Notes: generated from the letters alone by a model not told the origin. DNA of 64,000 bases from JAEXOD01 sp963667875 (GCA_963667875.2 CAXXGC010000001.1:558001-622000), one strand, 5' to 3'; positions 20,013 through 30,142 are shown, numbered from the stretch's first letter. A program made the numbers and translations.

Positions 20013-20861
20013 TTAAAAATCCAATTTGTACGAAACAAATAAAGATTTATTGTGTGTGGAAAGGTTTATATTACGCAAAGCGGGGTAATTTTGATTAAAA
20101 TGTTTGTATACACAATACGAGATAATTGTACCAACAGCGGCACCTGTAACAACATCACTTAAATAATGTTTTTTATCATTAATTCGGCTATAACCAACAT
20201 AACCGGCCCAGCCGTATAAAACACTAAATGAAACGGCTTTAAATGTATTACGCAAAGCCCTGTCCGATCTGGTTACTTCCCAGGTATCGTAAAAATCGTC
20301 AAGTTCGCAATACAAAAAAGTTGAGGTTGCAAACGCGGTTGCGGTATGTCCGCTAAAAAAACTTCTTGAATCGCTGTTATCGGGCCGATAACGTGTAACA
20401 CTATTTTTAACAATTTCGGTTATTGTATATGTGTATAATAACGATTTTTTAAATAAAAATATTTGTCTAAAACTTTTTGAGGATATATCAGCATCGGTAA
20501 AAACATCAACCGCGGCAGTTAAAGCCAAACGCGAATAAAAAATATAATTTGGAAGTAAATCTTTATCAATACTGCCAAGTGAATGGTTGTTCTCATTTCC
20601 AAAACCTTCGGCTATGTCTTTATCAAGACGCGAGGGCCCAATATTTATTGTATTGCGCAGGGGGGAGTTATAAACAGCGGTACGGCCTATATATGCCGCT
20701 AAAACAGGTAAATCATACCATTCAAGTGATTCGGTTAAACCCGAATAAATTTTATTTAAGGTATTATTATTATTGTTTTTGTATTCGCGGTTAAACCCCT
20801 GTCCAAACATGGGAATTGTTATAACAAACAAAAATACAAAAACAAATGACTGTAAAAACAT
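20013..20861 (-). CDS. Secreted PAP2-family phosphatase
   Basis: The 282-residue protein has an N-terminal hydrophobic signal (5-20, IPMFGQ). PAP2 phosphatase motifs are complete: K152-x6-RP (KNSVTRYRP), SGH at 170-172 and the late GYSRINDKKHYLSDV with Arg, His and Asp. The family hydrolyses phosphate esters such as lipid or isoprenyl phosphates on the outer face of the inner membrane or in the periplasm. It is the third gene of an operon behind a porin and a CotH-like kinase, with 2 bases between stop and start. Its substrate is unknown. Confidence 0.88.
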   Translation of the reverse strand: MFLQSFVFVFLFVITIPMFGQGFNREYKNNNNNTLNKIYSGLTESLEWYDLPVLAAYIGRTAVYNSPLRNTINIGPSRLDKDIAEGFGNENNHSLGSIDKDLLPNYIFYSRLALTAAVDVFTDADISSKSFRQIFLFKKSLLYTYTITEIVKNSVTRYRPDNSDSRSFFSGHTATAFATSTFLYCELDDFYDTWEVTRSDRALRNTFKAVSFSVLYGWAGYVGYSRINDKKHYLSDVVTGAAVGTIISYCVYKHFNQNYPALRNINLSTHNKSLFVSYKLDF

Positions 20862-20863
20862 AT

Positions 20864-21979
20864 TTAATTACCTGCTGCTATTTTATTTAATAAATTTTGC
20901 CTTCTATTTATAATATAATTTTTAAGATTATTTATTTCCGACTCAAAATTATATCTGCTGTTTCCTAAAAACGGATCTTGGTTATAAGCCGTTTTAATAA
21001 CGGCTGCAAGTGAATCAATAAAATTGAACAATTCGGTTTCGGCAAATACATTATTAAGCTGATATGTTATTTCATTTAAATACATTTGTTTTGTTGATTC
21101 GGTTCCAATTAGTTTTGCAATTATTTCGTTTTGACCATATAATCCGACATCTCCGTTAAATGCTTTATCAAAATCCCATGGAATTACAGTAAATGGTGAA
21201 GCGGGAGTTTTTTTAAGTAAAAAAAAGTTGTTTGTAAAAGCATCCTGATTATTTAAAATAGTTGTAAGTGCATGATATTTGATATAATTGTTAATATCAA
21301 GATACTTATTCAGCCCTGCGGTTGTTACACTTAAATTACAGGTATCAAGTGCATTTATTAATAAATTTAAACTGTTAAAATTATTATCATCGGGAATTTT
21401 CTTTTCAATATTATATTCCGGTATATACACGTTGGTAAAAGTAAATTTTGTTTCAAATCCAAGTTTAAATAATTCATTAACCGGAATAAGTCGGCTGCTA
21501 AAAAAAGGTTCTTCCACTCTTTCAATAAGCGGATATAGTCCTTTATCCAAACCGTTAATTTTTACAAAAACATAAGTTAATTTATGAACCGGGAATCCTG
21601 CTTTTTGGTAATATTTTAGCGCAATAGCCGTATTTAATGCGGTTTTATCATAAATTTGCGAGCTTAAATTAAATTTAGATAACCCCTCAATAAAATTATC
21701 CGGTTCCAATACAACTTTGTAACCCCATTTATCATGATATCGCGAACCCGCACCTGCAGCACCAATTGAACCTTTGTATAAATTCCCTTTATAAAAAATA
21801 TTACACGGAATTTCAAAATCCGTTGTTTTGTTTAACAAAAGATTTGAATAATCTTCCGGCGTTGTTTCTATTTGCATAACTGGAACTGAACCTATTGTAT
21901 TTGGTTCTTCTTCGCTTTCAAATGAATTGCAGCCCCAAAGCGTTACTAATAAAATTAAGATATATAAATAAAACTTCAT
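20864..21979 (-). CDS. CotH-family secretory kinase-like lipoprotein
   Basis: The 371-residue protein has a lipoprotein signal (LVTLWGC, acylated C17). The CotH fold is recognisable from GNLYKGSIGAAGAGSRY, YKVVLEPDN, LNTAIALKYYQKAGFPV, KINGLDKGLYPLIE and the active-site-like PWDFDKAFNGD (about 268). CotH of Bacillus phosphorylates spore-coat proteins and is distantly related to FAM20-type secretory kinases. An envelope lipoprotein of this family could phosphorylate a periplasmic or surface partner. The gene begins one base after the porin stop and is followed at 2 bases by the PAP2 phosphatase. Activity is inferred, not shown. Confidence 0.82.
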   Translation of the reverse strand: MKFYLYILILLVTLWGCNSFESEEEPNTIGSVPVMQIETTPEDYSNLLLNKTTDFEIPCNIFYKGNLYKGSIGAAGAGSRYHDKWGYKVVLEPDNFIEGLSKFNLSSQIYDKTALNTAIALKYYQKAGFPVHKLTYVFVKINGLDKGLYPLIERVEEPFFSSRLIPVNELFKLGFETKFTFTNVYIPEYNIEKKIPDDNNFNSLNLLINALDTCNLSVTTAGLNKYLDINNYIKYHALTTILNNQDAFTNNFFLLKKTPASPFTVIPWDFDKAFNGDVGLYGQNEIIAKLIGTESTKQMYLNEITYQLNNVFAETELFNFIDSLAAVIKTAYNQDPFLGNSRYNFESEINNLKNYIINRRQNLLNKIAAGN

Positions 21980-21980
21980 T

Positions 21981-23000
21981 TTAAAAACTCATTTGAAATT
22001 CAAAAATAGCTCTTGATTCCTTAGTACTATAATCGGAATTAAACTGGTTTTTCTTTAGCCTTAAATCGGCATTTATACGCAATTTTACCATTTTGTGGAA
22101 GTAAAAATTTGCCCCCACCAAAGCTTGAATAACATGATTATCGCTTATTTCTTTATCGGGCACAAAATAACTTGTCAAAAATAGCGGTTCAATTTTTTTA
22201 ATTACCTCTCCGTCTATATCAAATTGGTATGCTGTTAAAAATTGTGCACCCAAAGAATAAACTTTTTCGTCTTCATTACGCAATTTCCGTAAAATCCCTT
22301 CGTTTGGATCTTGCACATAAAACAATTCGAATACGGATGTTAAATTGTCTTTATTATATTCAAAATCAAGTCCGGCACCATGTGCTGAAATGGGAAAATC
22401 ACCCCCTTTATGTTCCATTAAGTAGTTGGCCGAATATGTCATATTTCCGGCGTGATACTCAAATCTTCCAACAAATCCGTTATAAAGCGAGTTGGTGTGA
22501 AAAACTGAAACATAATACGAATAAGGTACTTCTTCGCGTTTTTTTGAATATTTATAATAAGCCATTAAACTTACGCTTCTGCCGCCGTATCCCATATCGG
22601 TAATATTTTGATGTACATTATTTCGTTCAATTGTAAAAAGTTCTTCCTCGTTGTAAAGTTGTTCGTTGCCAAATGGTTTTTTAATGTTTCCGACTTTAAA
22701 TTTCATATAATCCATATAATCAAACTTAACAGTAACTTCGCGTAATTTAAAACTGTTGTCGGTTGAGTTTCCGCGCAAATCTATTTGACCCTCAATATGT
22801 TTGCTGTAATTAACATCCGCTTGAATTTTACCCTCATAATAACTTTCCTGATTATAGCCGTTTAATATATTTCTGTTAAAAAATCGATAACCTACCGATC
22901 CGTAACCTGAAAATTTAATTTCTTGAGCAAAAAATATATTTACAAACCCTAATACAATAAAAAAGGTTATTAAATTTCTGCAAATTTGTGTAAATTTCAT
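21981..23000 (-). CDS. Outer membrane porin, phosphate-selective porin O/P-like
   Basis: The 339-residue protein starts with a signal peptide ending FFAQ. The mature part is made of alternating beta strands and resembles OprO/OprP-type porins: EIKFSGYGSVGYRF, VTVKFDYMDYMKFKVGNIKKPFGNEQL, ERNNVHQ, GGRSVSLMAYYKY. It ends in an aromatic residue (EFQMSF), the C-terminal signal of outer membrane barrels. It is first in the operon with CotH-like kinase and PAP2 phosphatase. The ligand is unknown; the phosphate link comes only from the family resemblance. Confidence 0.75.
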   Translation of the reverse strand: MKFTQICRNLITFFIVLGFVNIFFAQEIKFSGYGSVGYRFFNRNILNGYNQESYYEGKIQADVNYSKHIEGQIDLRGNSTDNSFKLREVTVKFDYMDYMKFKVGNIKKPFGNEQLYNEEELFTIERNNVHQNITDMGYGGRSVSLMAYYKYSKKREEVPYSYYVSVFHTNSLYNGFVGRFEYHAGNMTYSANYLMEHKGGDFPISAHGAGLDFEYNKDNLTSVFELFYVQDPNEGILRKLRNEDEKVYSLGAQFLTAYQFDIDGEVIKKIEPLFLTSYFVPDKEISDNHVIQALVGANFYFHKMVKLRINADLRLKKNQFNSDYSTKESRAIFEFQMSF

Positions 23001-23105
23001 TCTTAAAACTCCATTAAGCAGTTTGATAGTTATATTATAAATATAGAACCTTTAATATAAACTTTTTTCATCAATCTGTAAATGTAAATTTTTAGCGGGA
23101 AAATA

Positions 23106-25664
23106 TTGAGACAAATTTTATTGATAATAGCGTTAGTATATATTTTAGCAGGGAATATAAATGCGCAAGCAAATACTGCTTCAATAGGCGACCCCAAAAT
23201 AGTTTTACTTAAACAATTAGAAAATAATAAACCAAGTTTAATAGTTTTTGGTAAAAACTGGGATTATTTATGGGAAAGAATTAATAAGCTGGAGGTTGTT
23301 GATTATGATAATTTTGTATTTGTTAAAAAAAATATAGGTTCCAACAACATAAGTTTAATTTTTAGTAATAAATTAAAAACCCAATTTTACAAATTTATAC
23401 CAATTACAAATTCTATAATTAACAGTACTCCAAAATTAATTTATAATACTGTATCTGAAAATACAAAACAGGATATGTTGTTTAGTTTAAACCCATACGC
23501 TCCTTTAATTGCAGAAAATATTTTATCAAAATTTTATAATATTAAAACAAATACAAGTTTAATTACCTTAAAAAATAATGGTTATCTTTCCGATTCGGTT
23601 GGCAGTATAACCGGTTATTGGTTTGAAACAGATATACCTGATATTAATATTGATGTTAAAAACATCGAAGACGTAATAAAATATTGCGATATTAATACTA
23701 ATGAACAAATAAACAGCACCGAACTGTTAAAATATAGATTACTTGATATATTTATGGGTAATAATAATAACTCTTCAAATAGTATCGATTTTTATAAGGA
23801 TAAAAATTATTGGAAACCGGTCTGTGATTTTAAAAATAACAGCTTTCCTAAGTTCGGGGGGTTGTTAAATTTTGTGGGTAAGCTTCTGGTACCAAGTTTT
23901 ATATCGTTTTCGGCAGATTATAAGTCACCCGAAGATATGACATGGAAAAACAGGTATCTTGATAAAAGAGTATTAACACAGCTATCAAAAGAAAAGTGGG
24001 ATTCTACAGCAAGTTATGTATATAATAATTTAAGCGACTCGTTGATTATTAATTCCGTAAATAATTTACCGACTGATGTAAAAATTTATTTGAATCAAAA
24101 TCTAATTCCTGATTTATTAAATAGGAAAAAAGAGCTTAAACAATTTTCCGATAAATATTATCATCAGATAAATAAATATATTGAATTTAACGGATCGGTT
24201 TTAAACGACTCTGTAGTTATTAACAGGGTTAATGATGAAAAAACAGAAATGGAGATCTGGTATAATAAAGATAATCCGGCAAACAGGCGGATGATAAAAA
24301 AAGAATTAGACCATGAAATTACAAAAGAAATACGTGTTTATTTGGGCAAGGGTAATGATTATTGCAAAATTTTAGGTAAGGTTAATAGTTCGCCGGTAAT
24401 TAAAATAATAGGTAATGAAGGCAAAGATGTGTTAATTGATTCTTCGGTTGTTAAAGGATATTTTTTGTATGGTACTCCTTTCAGTAATGATGAAAATGTA
24501 ACATATTTTTTTGACAGCGACAGCAATACAAAATTTAGCGAAGCAAACGGTACGGTTGTAAACCCACGTGCGTTAAACGAATATATTACAGTTGATGAAA
24601 AATATGATACTGAACTAAAAGATGTAGGTCATGATTGGACATTTTATCCCATATTTGAAATAAATACCGAAGAAGGATTAGTGGTTGGCGGCGGACCAAT
24701 ATTACGCAGGTATAATTACGGTCTTTTACCTTACGATTATTGGGTTCGTTTAACCGGAGTTTATGCTACACAACCAAAAAGTTATAAAGTGCATTTTGAA
24801 GGAATTTATAATAATATTGTTCCCGGCAGCTCAGTAATGCTTGAGTTTATGCAATCTGAACTTTCGTTTGATAAATATTTTGGCTATGGGAACGAGACGG
24901 AGTATAATTATCATTTTGAAAAAATGGGTTATTATAAATCAATTTATGAACTATTAATGATTTCCATAGGTATAAAGACGGAGATTGTTAAAAATTTTTC
25001 AATTAATACCGGCCTTATATACGAATATTCGGACATAAGTTTAAATAACAATAAACTTTTAGATAATTACAAATACGGCAATTACGGTATAGGCGAGTTT
25101 AAAATATTTGGCGTTTCCGGCGGATTTACTTATGATTCCAGAGATAATATCGAAAATCCACATAAAGGTTTTTATTTTAATATTAACGGTACATTGTATC
25201 CCAAACTATATCGATTGGAATTTCCGTTTGCAAAAACTGTTTTTGATATGCGCGGATATAAAAGAAGTGAATTTTTATTACCTACTGTGTTTGCGCTGCG
25301 TGTAACCGGCGGGGGAATGTTTGGTAAGTATCCTTTTTTGAAGGGTGTGTTTATTGGTGGGAAGGAAAATTTTAGAGGTTACAGCCGTAACCGTTTTGCG
25401 GGCGATTTTGGAGTATTAAGTCAAATGGAAATTCGCACACAAATTAGTCAGGCCGATTTAATTGTAAAAAGTAAAATAGGGATACATTTCTTTTACGATA
25501 TTGGACGTGTGTATATAGATGGACAAAGAAGCAACAAATGGCATACAGCGTATGGAACCGGTTTGTGGGTAGACTTTTTTGACAGACTTTTTACAACGGT
25601 TGTAACATTTGCATTTTCGGCCGAAAAGCCGGAAATTATTTTTGGAACTAATTTTGGTTTTTAA
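23106..25664 (+). CDS. Omp85/BamA-like barrel protein with degenerate kinase-like N-terminal domain
   Basis: The 852-residue protein uses a TTG start (RQILLIIALVYILAGNINAQ is a clean signal peptide and no in-frame ATG fits). The N-terminal 480 residues are paralogous to the next gene, but the active-site-like stretch is lost: where the neighbour has GDWDRH this one has an Asn-rich MGNNNNSSNS (about 217-226), and RDRDQ is replaced by CDFKNNS. A Gly-rich KIIGNEGKDVLIDSS segment links to the C-terminal barrel (about 510-852) with the Omp85 loop-6 signature GGKENFRGYSRNRFAGD and a terminal Phe. Probably an outer membrane pseudokinase-barrel, paired with the next gene (2-base gap). Confidence 0.72.
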   Translation: MRQILLIIALVYILAGNINAQANTASIGDPKIVLLKQLENNKPSLIVFGKNWDYLWERINKLEVVDYDNFVFVKKNIGSNNISLIFSNKLKTQFYKFIPITNSIINSTPKLIYNTVSENTKQDMLFSLNPYAPLIAENILSKFYNIKTNTSLITLKNNGYLSDSVGSITGYWFETDIPDINIDVKNIEDVIKYCDINTNEQINSTELLKYRLLDIFMGNNNNSSNSIDFYKDKNYWKPVCDFKNNSFPKFGGLLNFVGKLLVPSFISFSADYKSPEDMTWKNRYLDKRVLTQLSKEKWDSTASYVYNNLSDSLIINSVNNLPTDVKIYLNQNLIPDLLNRKKELKQFSDKYYHQINKYIEFNGSVLNDSVVINRVNDEKTEMEIWYNKDNPANRRMIKKELDHEITKEIRVYLGKGNDYCKILGKVNSSPVIKIIGNEGKDVLIDSSVVKGYFLYGTPFSNDENVTYFFDSDSNTKFSEANGTVVNPRALNEYITVDEKYDTELKDVGHDWTFYPIFEINTEEGLVVGGGPILRRYNYGLLPYDYWVRLTGVYATQPKSYKVHFEGIYNNIVPGSSVMLEFMQSELSFDKYFGYGNETEYNYHFEKMGYYKSIYELLMISIGIKTEIVKNFSINTGLIYEYSDISLNNNKLLDNYKYGNYGIGEFKIFGVSGGFTYDSRDNIENPHKGFYFNINGTLYPKLYRLEFPFAKTVFDMRGYKRSEFLLPTVFALRVTGGGMFGKYPFLKGVFIGGKENFRGYSRNRFAGDFGVLSQMEIRTQISQADLIVKSKIGIHFFYDIGRVYIDGQRSNKWHTAYGTGLWVDFFDRLFTTVVTFAFSAEKPEIIFGTNFGF

Positions 25665-25666
25665 TA

Positions 25667-28288
25667 ATGAGAAATAAGATTTTACTAATAATTAGTTTTA
25701 TATTTTTAATGGATATAAATGCTTATGCTCAACCAGCCGATAATGTAAAAAAATATATTACAGTTGTACCTGCCCAAGAATATGAAGCGGGTTGGTTATT
25801 TAAATTATTTTTTGGCGAACATTGGCGTAAATTATGGACAGTGCCAATTGAAGTTGAAGTTATTGATTTAAAAACATTTGCGGGTGGACTAACCCCCATT
25901 GAAAAAGGAGGCGGCTTTCAGACCAAATCGTTAAAATTTAAAGGGGCAGACGGCAATATTTGGAAATTTAGAAGTGTTAGAAAAGATCCTTCAAAAGTGC
26001 TGCCCGAAGAATTACAGGAAACTGTTGCCGCCGATGTTATGTTTGATCAAATCAGTTCTTCAAATCCCTTTGGGGCATTAGCCGTTGTGCCAATATTAAA
26101 TAAACTTGGTATACTTCAAGCAACACCCAAAATAGTGTGGCTGGGGGATGACGAAAATCTCGGTCAATTTAAAAGCGAATTTGCTAACATGCTTGGGTTA
26201 ATTGAAATACATCCCAACGAAAACGATTTGGACACAACCTTGTTTTCAGGGGCTGATAAAATAGCAGGTACTTATGTTTTGTTAAATCGGTTGGAAGAAA
26301 AACGAAACGAAAAAGTAGATTCAAAAGTATACTTAACTGCACGTTTACTTGATGCATTTTTTGGTGATTGGGACAGGCATACTGATCAATGGCGATGGGC
26401 TAGGGTTAATGACAGCTTTGGAAATGATAAATGGCTTCCAATACCACGCGACAGGGATCAGGTGTTTTCGTTATTTGATGGTTTGCTGCCTAATATTGCC
26501 GCTTTATATGTAAGGCAGTTAAATAGCTTTGGGGATAGTTATCCATCCGCCGAATATCTTTCGTGGAGCGGACGTGTGCTTGATAACAGGTTTTTACCTG
26601 AACTTAATAAAACCGAATGGGAAAGTGTTACAAACAATGTTGTAAAACAACTTACCGATTCGTTAATTGAATTTTCGGTTAAACAATTACCTGCTGAACA
26701 TTATAATATTGCAGGTGCAAAGATAATTAACAAATTAAAAAGCAGACGGGATTTGTTAAGCCAATATTCGGATGCATATTTTAAGTGGATTCATAAAGTT
26801 ATTGAAATATATGCAACAGTAAAAGATGATAACTTGCTTGTAAACAGATTAAATGATTCGTTAACTCAAGTGATTATTTCAAAAAAAGAAAAGGACAATA
26901 AAATAAATAAACCTTTTTATAATATTACTTTTGAAAATAAATATTGCGAAGAATTCAGAATATTTATGCTTGAAGGTGATGACGAAGTTAAAATAAAGGG
27001 AATTGTTAATACCGGTACTTTGGTTCGTGTAATTGGCGGAGAAGGTAAAGATGAGTTTGTTGATTCTTCCGAAATAAAAGGATATTTTTTAAGTGTTTTA
27101 CCAATAAGTGATGCTGAAAATAAAGTAATATTATATGACGGTAACGAAAAAACAAAAATTGTTTCCGGTTGTGGAACTGAATTTGACAATTCAAAAACGG
27201 CAATTCCAAAAACCGATGAGGAAAGATTTGAGCCGTCTTATATACAGCGTGGTTACGATTTATTTTATAAACCAAATGTTGAATATAATAGAAATAACGG
27301 CTTGATATTAGGTATTGGTCCTGAGTACTCAAGTTATAATTTCCGTATGGATCCATACGAATATCAATTGTCTTTATCCGGTTCGTATGCAACTATACCA
27401 AAAGTATACCATTTTGTTTTTAACGGAAAGTTTAATAACATCATAAAAAATGTACAAATATCGTTTGATATATTTAGAACAAAATTACTCCTTACTAATT
27501 ATTATGGATATGGAAATAATACATCATATAATCATAAATACGATGAACAGGATTATTACAAAACAAATCAGGAAGTTAATAAATTTGATATTGGATTAAA
27601 CTTCAAAATTAATCAATTTATTAGCGCAAAATTTACTGTTGGTTATCAAAATCTTGAAACATACATATACAATACCGAAATTACTAAATTAATACCCAAT
27701 AACATGTACGGACTTGGCAATTTTAGAACAATAAATACTTCGTTTAATTTTAATTATGATTCCAGAAATAATATAAGTAATCCTGAAAGCGGATTATTTG
27801 CAAATATATCAGGATCTTATTTCCCTAAAGTTTACGAAAATAAAGAGGGTTTTACAAAAGGTGATTTTGATATACGAGCTTACCAAAAACTAACTATATT
27901 TAATAACTCAATTATAGCTTTGCGGGCGGGCGGAGCAAAAATATGGGGTAAATATCCTTTTTACGAATCGTGTTTTGTGGGCGGAAAGGATAATTTACGA
28001 TCTTATGTTTTGGAAAGATTTTCAGGTGACGCAAGTTTATATTTCCAATCGGAATTAAGAATTCCAATTAGTAAAGTTAAAATAATTGTTAAAGGAAATT
28101 TAGGTTTGGTAACATTTTTAGAAACAGGACGTGTTTTTGAAAATGGAAAATCTTCAGATATTTGGCATCCATCCTATGGTACGGGTGTTTGGTTATCATT
28201 TTTTAACAGCCAGTTAAATTTTGTTTACAATATTGGCTATTCAAAAGAAATAATTGCCCATTATGTACAAACAAAATTTGGGTTTTAA
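25667..28288 (+). CDS. Omp85/BamA-like barrel fused to a FAM20/CotH-like kinase domain
   Basis: The 873-residue protein has a signal peptide ending NAYAQ. The N-terminal domain shows a Lys strand (GNIWKFRSVRKD, K100), a Glu helix (EELQETVAADVMF, E118), then FFGDWDRHTDQW (D236-R237-H238) and, 25 residues later, PIPRDRDQVF (D262/D264). This order and spacing match the catalytic MDRHH and LDNGR motifs of FAM20C-type kinases. It is followed by a GGEGKDEFVDSS segment and a C-terminal barrel (about 535-873) with GGKDNLRSY in place of the Omp85 loop-6 motif and terminal Phe. Family databases would probably label it only as an Omp85/BamA-like protein. The kinase reading is my inference from motifs. 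Confidence 0.7.
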   Translation: MRNKILLIISFIFLMDINAYAQPADNVKKYITVVPAQEYEAGWLFKLFFGEHWRKLWTVPIEVEVIDLKTFAGGLTPIEKGGGFQTKSLKFKGADGNIWKFRSVRKDPSKVLPEELQETVAADVMFDQISSSNPFGALAVVPILNKLGILQATPKIVWLGDDENLGQFKSEFANMLGLIEIHPNENDLDTTLFSGADKIAGTYVLLNRLEEKRNEKVDSKVYLTARLLDAFFGDWDRHTDQWRWARVNDSFGNDKWLPIPRDRDQVFSLFDGLLPNIAALYVRQLNSFGDSYPSAEYLSWSGRVLDNRFLPELNKTEWESVTNNVVKQLTDSLIEFSVKQLPAEHYNIAGAKIINKLKSRRDLLSQYSDAYFKWIHKVIEIYATVKDDNLLVNRLNDSLTQVIISKKEKDNKINKPFYNITFENKYCEEFRIFMLEGDDEVKIKGIVNTGTLVRVIGGEGKDEFVDSSEIKGYFLSVLPISDAENKVILYDGNEKTKIVSGCGTEFDNSKTAIPKTDEERFEPSYIQRGYDLFYKPNVEYNRNNGLILGIGPEYSSYNFRMDPYEYQLSLSGSYATIPKVYHFVFNGKFNNIIKNVQISFDIFRTKLLLTNYYGYGNNTSYNHKYDEQDYYKTNQEVNKFDIGLNFKINQFISAKFTVGYQNLETYIYNTEITKLIPNNMYGLGNFRTINTSFNFNYDSRNNISNPESGLFANISGSYFPKVYENKEGFTKGDFDIRAYQKLTIFNNSIIALRAGGAKIWGKYPFYESCFVGGKDNLRSYVLERFSGDASLYFQSELRIPISKVKIIVKGNLGLVTFLETGRVFENGKSSDIWHPSYGTGVWLSFFNSQLNFVYNIGYSKEIIAHYVQTKFGF

Positions 28289-28858
28289 TAAATATTTTTC
28301 ATCCTACAATCATGTCATCCTTACAATCATCTCATCCCTGTTATGTTAAAAGTCAATAGTCCATAATAATATTTTTATTCTTTTCGCAAAAAAGTTAAAT
28401 TTGTAATAGTATTTCCCACTCTTTTTTTTATTAAAATACGATATTTTATTCTTTGTTTGCATAGCTTATGGATTAAGGAGGGTGAGGGTAAATTTATATT
28501 TCTCCTTATAGGTAATTATCCAAAGGTTATGTAAGATACTAGTGAATACCATTGTATAACAAAAAGAGTTTTTTCATTTGCTTTTATAGTTGCATAATTA
28601 TCTCACAATTATTTCGAGAATAATAATTTAATTTCTTTATAATAAATCAACCTGTTATAAACAGTCATCCTTAATTATTATTTCTAAAAGGAGCTGCAAG
28701 ATATATAATTAAATCAAAAATGTATCGCCGCAATCTTCGGGCAACAAAACTGAGTTTTGCAAGGGATGAACAACGGTCAATACTAACAATTATTTAATAA
28801 AGAAAATATATTATTCCTCGATTAATTATAAATTCGTTTTTTTATTCTTTTTACTACA
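28289..28858. other. Gene-free gap downstream of the barrel genes and of the IS110 element
   Basis: This 570-bp AT-rich stretch shows no convincing gene or terminator. Near its start is a short repetitive run built on CATCCTACAATCATGTCATC and variants. One end of the IS110 element should lie in it, but IS110 elements lack terminal inverted repeats and the boundary cannot be fixed by eye. Confidence 0.5.
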
Positions 28859-29941
28859 TTATTCAACAACTGATAACGAGTATGGTATTTCATTTTTCCA
28901 AACAGTCATTATTCTATTAAGAAGCTTCTTTGCTATTTTTATTATTGCAGCTTGTGATTTCATGCGAACTTTGAGTTGTGCAAATCTTAAAGCTAATGCA
29001 GGATCCATTCTCGATGCTATCCAAGATGCTTCTATTAAAAGATTTCTTAAATATCCATTCTGTCTATTTGTTATCCCGCATACAACTTCCTTTGCCCCTG
29101 AAGAACGAGTCGATGGTACCAATCCTACAAAAGAACAAAATTCATCCAGTTTCTTAAAGCGGTTGATATCCATTATTTCGGTATAAAAAGATATAGCCGT
29201 TATAAATCCAATCCCGGGTATTGTCATCAATAATGGTACTATTTTTTGTGCTTTTTTATCTTCTTCCGTGTATTTCGCTAATTCTTCCACCACCTTAGCT
29301 ATTTGTTCTTCTAAGTATACTAAATTATCAATGAGCATATTCAAGGTTATTTGTGTCTCAGGATAATTGAATTTAATAGTTCTTAAATAATCAATAAATT
29401 TTTTACTCCAGTATTTCCCTTTAATATCCTCAGGGAATATTATCCCGTTATAATTTAAGAGTGATTTAATTTGATTCTTCTTTCTTGTTCGATCAGCAAT
29501 TAGTTGATCTCTTAATCGGCGTAACGACCTTAACGATTCTTCTGCTTCTGTTGGTATTCTGATTCCGGTTAAACTTTTATTAGCAAGTTCTCTTGCTAAT
29601 TTCTTTGAATCTCTGCGATCATTTTTTTGATCTTTTTCCTTATGGGTAGTTGGAATATCGGCAGCATTAACAACAATGTTTTTAATACCTCCGTTTATTA
29701 GATCTCTATGTATCCAAAAGCCACTATAGCTTGCCTCATAGGCAGAATAGTAGTTTCCATTTGGATAATTCTTTTTTAAGTGTGTTACAAGTTGTTGAGG
29801 TTTTGGCTCCATGCAATAAGTTGTCAGCCACCTATCCTCAAGATTTATTGTAACTTTCCAAGTCGCTTTGTGTGTATCTAACCCCACATAAATATTTTGA
29901 TTTGTATAATCCACTTTTTTTTCGTTATTTTGTGTTTGCAT
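28859..29941 (-). mobile_element. IS110-family transposase (DEDD recombinase)
   Basis: The 360-residue protein is a full-length IS110 transposase. The N-terminal RuvC-like domain has YVGLDTHKATW (D22), YEASYSGF (E69) and KNDRRDSKKLA (D108/D111), giving the DEDD set. The C-terminal Tnp20 domain has IPGIGFITA, FCSFVGLVPSTRSSGAK with the catalytic Ser region (277-281), and NGYLRNLLIEAS. Such enzymes insert at specific sites guided by a bridge RNA made from the non-coding end of the element, which for this group lies upstream of the gene, here at 29942 to about 30130. The reading frame is intact, so the element may be active. Confidence 0.93.
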
Positions 29942-30130
29942 TTGAGTATCCTTTACTGTTGTTATTATTTGTTTAAAAGTAATTAACTAATTAGATATTA
30001 TTATAAATAAATTAAAACTAATTTGCAGAAAGGATACTCTTTCTTTTTCTGCTTTTAAACATAATATCTTCGGGATTATTAAATGCAAAAAACAACTGAA
30101 TTACTTTTAAACTTGCATTTTAATCCGGTT
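29942..30130 (-). ncRNA. Candidate bridge-RNA region of the IS110 element
   Basis: This is the non-coding DNA just upstream of the transposase. It contains an 11-bp perfect inverted repeat, GAGTATCCTTT at 29944-29954 and AAAGGATACTC at 30029-30039, separated by 74 AT-rich bases, with a partly matching extension (ACTG against GCAG). A paired structure in this place fits the position of the bridge RNA in IS110-group elements. The internal target and donor guide loops cannot be identified by eye, so this is a positional and structural candidate only. Confidence 0.45.
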
Positions 30131-30142
30131 TTGTTTATTATT

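Noticed and set aside
28281..28858. Possible tRNA or small RNA gene in the gap before the IS110 element
   Set aside because: No cloverleaf or conserved tRNA arm could be found here or in the other gaps.
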